Source: Natronohydrobacter sp.
GTDB taxonomy: Bacteria > Pseudomonadota > Alphaproteobacteria > Rhodobacterales > Rhodobacteraceae
DNA: 11,971 nt
Direction of reading: 5' to 3'
Assembly (NCBI GenBank): GCA_007123015.1
Contig: SKSL01000134.1
Location: 1 to 11,971 of the forward strand
Shown: positions 7,214-11,971 of the stretch, piece after piece
Position numbering within the stretch: the stretch's first letter is position 1
Layout: the number at the start of each line of letters is the position of its first letter
Translations under genes and position numbers: made by a program
The notes under the pieces: model-generated
Told to the model about the DNA's origin: nothing
Database searches by the model: none
What the model saw: only the letters and a program-made list of their open reading frames with translations

Positions 7214-7242
7214 TACATAGGGCCTCAGGTTAGGCCAAGCAA
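7214..7242 (-). promoter_or_regulatory. Candidate sigma-70-type promoter of mcd with dyad in the spacer
   Basis: On the - strand, TTGCTT (7242-7237) and TATGTA (7219-7214) are 17 bp apart, giving a leader of about 38 nt before the mcd ATG at 7169. The spacer contains the inverted repeat GGCCT-N6-AGGCC (7221-7225 and 7232-7236), a possible operator between -35 and -10. It lies in the 172-bp gap between the KpsE-like gene and mcd, suggesting mcd is transcribed on its own. Sequence match only. Confidence 0.45.
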
Positions 7243-7341
7243 CAAAAATTCACCCGCCTTGGGCTTTCTTTGCATTTATGTCGCAGTGCCCTGGCGTTCT
7301 TCCTGGCTGCGGCCCGATGTTCACGCTCTATGCGATCTGTC

Positions 7342-9201
7342 TTACCCCGAGATCTGTTCGCGCAGAACCGAGCCAGTCATTGATACGAAAAGATAAATTC
7401 CCAGAAAGATCAGGAAGGCGAGGGCCGAGTTTTCCAGCTTTCGCGGATATGTCGGCTCATCGGGTGCAATCGGTTCGACTGACAAGGCGAGGTAACGTAC
7501 CTGGCGACTGACCTCGATCCGGGCGGACTCCATCTGTTGCATGGCCTGTGCGCGCATCATCTCGCGCGTCTGAACTTCGGCTTCCGCCATGATCAACTGA
7601 CTCTGGGTCCGCGCAAGCGAGACGCCGGAACTGGAATCGCGCGTCATCGAGGCGCGCAGGCTTTCGATCTCGCGGCGTAAAGCGTCTTCACGACGTTCCA
7701 GCGGTTGCAGTCGCGCTGGGTTGGGACGCGGGTTCGAGCGCATTTCCTGCAAGCTCAGGCGTGTCTGTGTCAATTCTGCCTCGAGCGCACCGATCTGCTG
7801 GGAAATCAACGACAGTTCCACTTCACCAGACATCACTTCCGAGCGCTCTTGCAGATCAACCACAGCAAGCCGTGCCTCGATCAGGCTTCTTTGGGCATCC
7901 TCAAGACTTTGCCGCGCTTCGGTCATCTGACTGTCGCGCAAGCGCTGCGTCATCATGTCAACATGCTCTTCGGCGAAGCTGATCAGCGCGCGGGCGAAGC
8001 GCTCGCTATCCTCTGGCGTTGTGGCAAGCACTTCCATTCGGATGACGCCTTCAGTCGGGTCATAGCCGATCAGGACATGGCGCTGATATAATCGGAATGT
8101 GGCTTCCTCAGTGGCATCGGGGGGCAGTCTGCGCAACAGATCGATTTCGGGGTTCATGAAATGATCCTTGAACCCCTCTTCCAGGTTCAACCGCCGCATG
8201 GCGGATCGTGACTGCAGATAACTCTGGACCGAGGCTGCTTCATTTTGCCCGCCTAGACCCATGCCTGCTGCCGAAGGCAACATGCCGCTCAGATCGCCAG
8301 GGGCACCGCCATCGGCCTGCTGGATCACGAACTGGCTTTCGGTCGCATACATGGGGGTTGCGATCATGTAGAAATACCATGTCGCGATGAAGGTCGGCAG
8401 CGTCACGAAAACCAGCAAACGCGCACCCAGATGCAGCAGCCGTTTGCGCCGCCGTTTCGCGATGTCGCGCTGAACGCGCTGCAGTTCTTTCTCGCGATCT
8501 GCAGCGATCCGCGCCATCCGGTCCTTGGCCTCATTGACCGGGCTCTCTGGCTTATTGACAGCGGGAAGCGATTCTTCCACGCGGGCCAGTTCCCGGCTTT
8601 CGGCAGGTTGATCCTTATCGACCATGCCCAGCATCGTCGCCCGCGTGAAAGGGTCAATCCCGCGCTCACGCAGCATTAACACAGCCTCATGTGCGGAACT
8701 GGGCCGGATACCATGCTTCTGGGCGACCCGCATCGCCATGCGCAACTGACGCGCTGTCAGTCCCTCGCCGCGGATCGCGTCAAGGCTGTTGGCGATAGTG
8801 GGCGTGCTCTCGAGTTTCGCAGTGGTGTCTGCGTGGACGGCTTCGCGGGGCCCTGGTTGCGGGTTAGGGGCCGTTTTTTCGGAAGCGTCCCCGGCGCTTA
8901 TCTGGTTTTGTGTTTCGGCTGCGGGACCCGGCTTTGTGCGTTTGTGTTTGCTGACCGATACCAATGGGGGAGGGTTGGGTGCGACCGGCTGCGGCACCTC
9001 TTCGTCGGCAAGCTCTGTCGTGTCCAGATGTTGCGTCTTTTGTGATGCGAGGATCCGTGACAACCCCGATGTCGGGGGCACGTTGTCACCCGGATTTGGT
9101 TTTGGGCTGTGCTGCGACCGCGCCGCCGCGTCAGCATCAGGCAAAGGGCGGTCGGCGGCGCGGCGCAGGCGAAAGCGTTGGGGCTTAATCGGTGTAGTCA
9201 T
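7342..9201 (-). CDS. KpsE/RkpR-like capsule polysaccharide export inner-membrane protein (PCP family)
   Basis: From ATG 9201 the product has 619 residues. It resembles KpsE/BexC/CtrB, which bridge the capsule ABC exporter to the outer-membrane channel. Residues 1-140 are proline-rich and probably disordered. Residues 147-195 form a helical block (LTARQLRMAMRVAQKHG ... RGIDPFTRATMLGMV). A basic stretch KRRRKR precedes TM1 (about 258-280), followed by ATPMYATESQFVIQ of the Wzz-type periplasmic domain. Coiled-coil helices occupy about 420-570, then PIAPDEPTYPRKLENSALAF leads into TM2 (592-612) and a short cytoplasmic tail. The start at 9201 is chosen for its AAGGA five bases upstream and for matching the end of the preceding gene; an in-frame ATG at 9252 would add 17 residues and enlarge the overlap. 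It overlaps the KpsT-like gene by 17 bases, indicating coupled translation. The family call is strong; the polysaccharide is unknown. Confidence 0.88.
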   Translation of the reverse strand: MTTPIKPQRFRLRRAADRPLPDADAAARSQHSPKPNPGDNVPPTSGLSRILASQKTQHLDTTELADEEVPQPVAPNPPPLVSVSKHKRTKPGPAAETQNQISAGDASEKTAPNPQPGPREAVHADTTAKLESTPTIANSLDAIRGEGLTARQLRMAMRVAQKHGIRPSSAHEAVLMLRERGIDPFTRATMLGMVDKDQPAESRELARVEESLPAVNKPESPVNEAKDRMARIAADREKELQRVQRDIAKRRRKRLLHLGARLLVFVTLPTFIATWYFYMIATPMYATESQFVIQQADGGAPGDLSGMLPSAAGMGLGGQNEAASVQSYLQSRSAMRRLNLEEGFKDHFMNPEIDLLRRLPPDATEEATFRLYQRHVLIGYDPTEGVIRMEVLATTPEDSERFARALISFAEEHVDMMTQRLRDSQMTEARQSLEDAQRSLIEARLAVVDLQERSEVMSGEVELSLISQQIGALEAELTQTRLSLQEMRSNPRPNPARLQPLERREDALRREIESLRASMTRDSSSGVSLARTQSQLIMAEAEVQTREMMRAQAMQQMESARIEVSRQVRYLALSVEPIAPDEPTYPRKLENSALAFLIFLGIYLFVSMTGSVLREQISG

Positions 9202-9838
9202 AGAGTTCCTTGGCTTCCTCGAGCGTGTCGAAGAAAAAAAGCTTTCCGTCATACAGCACAGCCGCAGTATTGCAGAATTTGGACAGGATCTCTACCTGGT
9301 GAGAGACGATGACCAGCGTTGATGTCTCGAAACGCTCACGCATCACGGCACCTGCCCGACGATTGAAGGCAACATCGGTGGTGGAGGGCATGCCTTCGTC
9401 GATCAGGTACAAATCGAAGCGCATCGCAAGCATCAAAGACAGCGCCAGACGTGCGCGCATGCCCTGACTATATGTGCCAAGCGGCCGTGAGAAATATTCG
9501 CCAATATCGCAGAGCCATCGGCAAAATGCTTCGACTTCATCCGGGTCCAATGAATAGAGGGCCGCAATATAGCGCACATTCTCGGTACCGGATTGCTTGT
9601 TGTCGAGCCCGCCCATGAATCCGAGCGGGAATGACACACTGCAACGGCGAATGATCTGCCCATCATCAGGCTTTTCCAAGCCAGCCATCATGTTGATGAC
9701 AGTGGTTTTCCCGGTCCCGTTCTTGGCAAGAATACCAAGGTTCATGCTGGGTTGAATCACGAAACTTGCGTCATCCAGAATGATCTTGCGTTGGGACCCG
9801 GTCCAGAATGACTTGCTCACATTCGCGAATTCCAACAT
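9185..9838 (-). CDS. KpsT-like ABC transporter ATP-binding protein (capsule/polysaccharide export)
   Basis: A 217-residue ABC ATPase, the usual short length for KpsT/BexA/CtrD, which drives export of capsular polysaccharide across the inner membrane. Seen: Walker A AKNGTGKT (38-45), Q-loop region SFPLGFMGGLDNKQSGTENV (69-88), signature YSQGMRARL (123-131), Walker B LYLIDE (143-148), STTDVAF D-loop region and switch histidine H180 (IVSHQ). The Walker A starts with A instead of G and the signature is SQGM rather than the more usual SSGM; both are compatible with ATP hydrolysis. The start M at 9838 (MLEFANVSKSF) matches the family N-terminus; an in-frame ATG at 9910 would add 24 residues unlike the family. 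GAGG lies nine bases upstream. A KpsE-like gene follows with overlap, but no KpsM-type permease gene is visible nearby. Confidence 0.9.
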   Translation of the reverse strand: MLEFANVSKSFWTGSQRKIILDDASFVIQPSMNLGILAKNGTGKTTVINMMAGLEKPDDGQIIRRCSVSFPLGFMGGLDNKQSGTENVRYIAALYSLDPDEVEAFCRWLCDIGEYFSRPLGTYSQGMRARLALSLMLAMRFDLYLIDEGMPSTTDVAFNRRAGAVMRERFETSTLVIVSHQVEILSKFCNTAAVLYDGKLFFFDTLEEAKELYDYTD

Positions 9839-9909
9839 GCTTGTGCGCCTCAAAGCCGTGATGCAGAACCGACAGATCCAGGCGATGCTCTCCTGATGCC
9901 ATACAACCA

Positions 9910-9926
9910 CGTCGGGTCGCCCGACG
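9910..9926 (-). promoter_or_regulatory. Short hairpin in the kpsT-like leader
   Basis: CGTCGGG (9910-9916), TCG, and CCCGACG (9920-9926) form a perfect 7-bp stem with a 3-nt loop, about 70 bases before the KpsT-like ATG and downstream of the candidate promoter. It would lie in the mRNA leader. No T-run follows, so it is not an obvious attenuator. Confidence 0.35.
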
Positions 9927-9940
9927 GCTGCGTATGCCTT

Positions 9941-9969
9941 TATATAGTTGCACCATTTGACGGCGCAAC
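9941..9969 (-). promoter_or_regulatory. Candidate promoter of the kpsT-kpsE-like pair with overlapping dyad
   Basis: On the - strand, TTGCGC (9968-9963) and TATATA (9946-9941) are 16 bp apart; TATAAA (9944-9939) with an 18-bp spacer is equally possible. An inverted repeat GTTGCACC-N7-GGCGCAAC (9947-9954 and 9962-9969, one mismatch per arm) covers the -35 and spacer, which is how a repressor operator would sit. The leader to the ATG at 9838 would be about 95 nt. Confidence 0.4.
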
Positions 9970-10088
9970 TGCGCGTAAGGCCACAGCGCGCGAATACTCA
10001 AAAGGCTCGCACATATATGCGTCCCTTTCGTCAACATTCCAGTTCTGTTCCGCGACTGAGATATGAACGGAAACAAAGACTGTGCAGA

Positions 10089-10658
10089 TCAACGCCCCCA
10101 GTTCCGGTTAGCCCCGCAGTCAAAATGCACGAAGTTGGACCGGGAATAACGCCCGACACCGCCTGCACTGCAGGAAATGGCAGCGCGCGCAATCTGACTT
10201 ACCGAGCGGGACTGAAGCCTGACATCGGCCGCTTGACCGCGCGTGTGCAGCGAGTTCTGGGCGACATTTCTTGAGCGTGCGCGCAACATGTTGTTTGTTG
10301 CAGGTGATCGATAGCCAGACAATAGCATATAGGGCTCGCTCACACGCAGGATGTTATGCGTGGCGGCCAGAAAATCAATCGTCCTGGCGTCGATGTTGTG
10401 CACCTGGTGATTGCGCCAGTCTCTGAAGAAGTGGTTCACCTGGCCGAGAGCTTCGGGAATGTAGGCCCCGTCAATCCAGTACACGATGTTTATTTGCTCG
10501 CCCGTGCGGCCAGAATACATCTTGATCTGTCGGATATCCCCGGCCCCGCGTGCATAGGCTGTCGCCGCAGGGAAGAATGGTGCAGCGCTCACCGCCGTCG
10601 CGGCGAAGGCACCCAGAATAGCGCGCCGCGACATTAACATGTCTGGTTTCTCAAGCAT
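10089..10658 (-). CDS. DUF882/YcbK (MepK-like) murein endopeptidase, M15 family, Tat-exported
   Basis: A 189-residue protein. MSRRAILGAFAA followed by a hydrophobic stretch and AYA (about residues 9-36) is a twin-arginine signal peptide. The mature part has SGYRSPATNNML (114-125), SLHTRGQAADVRL (136-148) and GVGRYSRSNFVHFDCG (167-182). H138, D145 and H178 are the expected zinc ligands of the M15/DUF882 fold. E. coli YcbK (MepK) belongs to this family and is known to cut meso-DAP-meso-DAP (3-3) cross-links in the periplasm; a similar activity here is inferred. Start choice is uncertain: ATGs at 10658, 10640 and 10634 are in frame, and the last gives the most typical signal peptide. It is divergent from a YcbB/LdtD-like L,D-transpeptidase gene, whose E. 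coli homologue lies next to ycbK. Confidence 0.9.
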   Translation of the reverse strand: MLEKPDMLMSRRAILGAFAATAVSAAPFFPAATAYARGAGDIRQIKMYSGRTGEQINIVYWIDGAYIPEALGQVNHFFRDWRNHQVHNIDARTIDFLAATHNILRVSEPYMLLSGYRSPATNNMLRARSRNVAQNSLHTRGQAADVRLQSRSVSQIARAAISCSAGGVGRYSRSNFVHFDCGANRNWGR

Positions 10659-11049
10659 GGTTGACCAGGTCCCTCATCGCTTCGATTCGCCAGAGCACGC
10701 CCCGCATATGCTTTGGCCTGCTCTGCATTGTTGTTTTTCCACGGATTACACCATGATCCGCCGTATCTTTGCCACAAGGCACCAGACCGCCCAAGGTCTT
10801 TCTGGTGCGCAACCGGTCGCGCGCCGAATTTGAGCGGAAACTCGCCAACTCTTCTGAGACGCGCCGCGCCTTGGCACGCGCGATTCTGCTTCTATTCAAT
10901 CCTCATCCGTAAAGCTTATGGCAAATGTCTTCACAAAACCTGAAAGCCACAGCCCACATGCCGATCACATGCGCTCGCGATCTTGTGAATGGACGCTTTT
11001 CGCGGTATTTTGCTTATATCTCGGGGACATACATATAAGTGAGCTTCTG
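10659..11049. other. Divergent intergenic region between the YcbK-like and LdtD-like genes
   Basis: A 391-bp region expected to hold promoters for both directions. It contains an 8-bp inverted repeat GCACCAGA/TCTGGTGC (10779-10786 and 10801-10808), a direct repeat CACATGC (10955-10961 and 10966-10972, 11 bp apart, one helical turn), and two weak + strand promoter candidates (TTGGCA-N16-TATTCA at 10871-10898; TTGCTT-N18-TATAAG at 11010-11039). An 82-codon - strand frame (10651-10899) that overlaps the YcbK-like start has no recognisable features. Otherwise I see nothing. Confidence 0.6.
10871..10898 (+). promoter_or_regulatory. Candidate promoter for the LdtD-like gene
   Basis: TTGGCA (10871-10876) and TATTCA (10893-10898) are 16 bp apart, upstream of the LdtD-like ATG (11050) with a leader of about 145 nt. 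A nearer candidate, TTGCTT-N18-TATAAG (11010-11039), would leave almost no leader. Neither is strong. Confidence 0.25.
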
Positions 11050-11971
11050 ATGCTGATTTCTTGTCTGCAACATTATCGGGCGCATTTTGGTCGCGTCGTG
11101 GTTGCTTTCGCGCTGACCAGTATGGTTGCGCTGGCTTTGCCCTTGAGCGCGCAAACGTTCCCGGCGTTCCGACAAGCGCTTGCTGAGCATGTCGTGGAGA
11201 ATACGCAAGTCTCGGCCTTTTACCGTCAGACAGACTACGCACCGCTCTGGACGGGTGACGACAGTGCGGCGCGGCGCGAGGCCTTGCTCAATGCCCTTGC
11301 ACGGGCCAAGGATCATGGCTTGCCTGCCGAGCGGTATGATCTGCCCGGGCTTGTTGCGGCCTTCGAATCCGTTATCAGTGAACGAGATCGCGGGGTGCTT
11401 GAAGCGCGCGTAACCAATGTGTTTCTGCAATATGCGCGCGATATGTCCAGCGGAGTGCTTGATCCACGTCGCATAGACCGGACCATCGTGCGTGTCCTGC
11501 CGCGCCCGGACCCAGAGGAACTGCTTCAGGCACTGGCCACATCACCGGCGACATCTGTTCTGCGCAATCTAATCCCGGTAGCCCCGGAATACGGGCGTCT
11601 GCTGCGCGCCCGGATGCAACTGGAACAGGCGATTGCAGAGGGCGGTTGGGGCCCGCGCGTCCCGGAGGCACGCTTCACACCAGGAACCTCGGGTCCAGAG
11701 GTGGTGGCGCTGCGCAATCGACTGATCGCCATGGGGTATCTGGAGCGGTCGGCCACGGCAAGCTATGATCCGGCGCTGCAGATGGCGGTGCTGAATTTCC
11801 AAACCAATCACGGCATCGAGCCCGACGGAATCGCAGGCCCCACGACGATTCGGGCACTGAATGTGCCCCCGGAAGAGCGGCTCAAATCGGTCATCGTGGC
11901 GATGGAACGCGAACGCTGGCTGAATATTCCGCGCGGGTCACGCCATATCTGGGTCAATCTGACAGATTTCA
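11050..11971 (+). CDS. YcbB/LdtD-like L,D-transpeptidase, 5' part (3' end outside window)
   Basis: The frame is open from ATG 11050 to the window end, giving 307 residues without a stop. A long signal sequence (hydrophobic about 16-31, VVVAFALTSMVALALPLSA, cleavage probable near residue 34) directs it to the periplasm. Residues about 40-200 match the YcbB scaffold region (FYRQTDYAPLWTG; LNALARAKDHGLPAERYD; YARDMSSGVLDPR). Residues about 211-271 are a peptidoglycan-binding type 1 domain (GTSGPEVVALRNRLIAMGYL ... YDPALQMAVLNFQTNHG, IEPDGIAGPTTIRALN). MERERWLNIPRGSRHIWVNL begins the segment leading to the YkuD catalytic domain, whose cysteine motif lies beyond the window. Such enzymes make 3-3 cross-links in peptidoglycan. 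It is divergent from the YcbK/MepK-like gene. The family call is strong although the active site is not visible. Confidence 0.9.
   Translation, partial: MLISCLQHYRAHFGRVVVAFALTSMVALALPLSAQTFPAFRQALAEHVVENTQVSAFYRQTDYAPLWTGDDSAARREALLNALARAKDHGLPAERYDLPGLVAAFESVISERDRGVLEARVTNVFLQYARDMSSGVLDPRRIDRTIVRVLPRPDPEELLQALATSPATSVLRNLIPVAPEYGRLLRARMQLEQAIAEGGWGPRVPEARFTPGTSGPEVVALRNRLIAMGYLERSATASYDPALQMAVLNFQTNHGIEPDGIAGPTTIRALNVPPEERLKSVIVAMERERWLNIPRGSRHIWVNLTDF

Larger units (their letters stand above)
9839..10088. other. Intergenic region between the YcbK-like and KpsT-like genes
   Basis: A 250-bp non-coding stretch on the - strand side of two same-direction genes. It holds the candidate kpsT-like promoter and leader hairpin listed separately. 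I see no clear terminator behind the YcbK-like gene; the reading frames crossing it show no family features. Confidence 0.6.

Noticed and set aside
7245..7262. Possible terminator after the KpsE-like gene (short CCC/GGG stem followed by A/T-rich bases on the - strand)
   Set aside because: The stem is only about three pairs, too weak to support.
7196..7276. Two TTTGCA boxes upstream of mcd, similar to half-sites of short-chain acyl-CoA regulators such as PccR
   Set aside because: They are about 70 bp apart and lack the paired, closely spaced form of known sites, so chance is more likely.
8789..9322. 177-codon open frame on the + strand over the KpsE-like N-terminus
   Set aside because: It is low-complexity and opposite the proline-rich coding stretch; it shows no domain.
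10871..10890. Sigma-54-like site beginning TTGGCACG
   Set aside because: The GG and the following GC are 13 bases apart, not the required 10, so it does not fit a -24/-12 promoter.
10651..10899. 82-codon - strand frame ending at the YcbK-like start, with its stop overlapping that start
   Set aside because: The overlap looks like coupling, but the product is basic with no motif or signal and it fills what should be a divergent promoter region.

Overview
The window looks like chromosomal DNA of an alphaproteobacterium, most likely of the Rhodobacteraceae/Roseobacter group. The base composition is GC-rich and uniform. A MutL with its own endonuclease motif, a long acyl-CoA dehydrogenase of the methylsuccinyl-CoA type (ethylmalonyl-CoA pathway), and KpsT/KpsE-like capsule export proteins all fit that group. 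I see no mobile element, prophage, CRISPR array, tRNA or rRNA. Eight protein genes are supported, two of them cut by the window edges.

Left part (1-5420, all + strand): two M16 (pitrilysin/processing-peptidase) genes overlap by one base. The first lacks its 5' end; the second has a signal peptide and has lost the zinc-binding motif. Next comes mutL, whose start codon lies inside a perfect 31-bp palindrome that also holds a six-codon upstream ORF ending in an ATGA overlap with mutL. Then comes a photolyase/cryptochrome-family flavoprotein whose domains appear to be in swapped order, with the FAD domain first and an alpha/beta domain last. mutL and the photolyase-like gene form a small DNA-repair cluster.

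Middle part (5421-9838, - strand): a hairpin-rich convergent gap separates the photolyase-like gene from mcd (methylsuccinyl-CoA dehydrogenase), which has its own candidate promoter. Upstream of mcd on the same strand are a KpsE-like polysaccharide co-polymerase with a very long cytoplasmic N-terminus and a KpsT-like ABC ATPase. These two overlap and form a capsule-export pair without a visible permease gene.

Right part (9839-11971): a DUF882/YcbK (MepK-like) Tat-exported murein endopeptidase gene on the - strand is divergent from a YcbB/LdtD-like L,D-transpeptidase gene on the + strand, the latter cut by the window end. The 391-bp region between them is probably a shared regulatory region for an enzyme that makes 3-3 peptidoglycan cross-links and one that may cut them.

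No large, clearly unknown system is visible. The most unusual items are the palindrome and upstream ORF at the mutL start, the permuted photolyase architecture, and the divergent cross-link maker/cutter pair.
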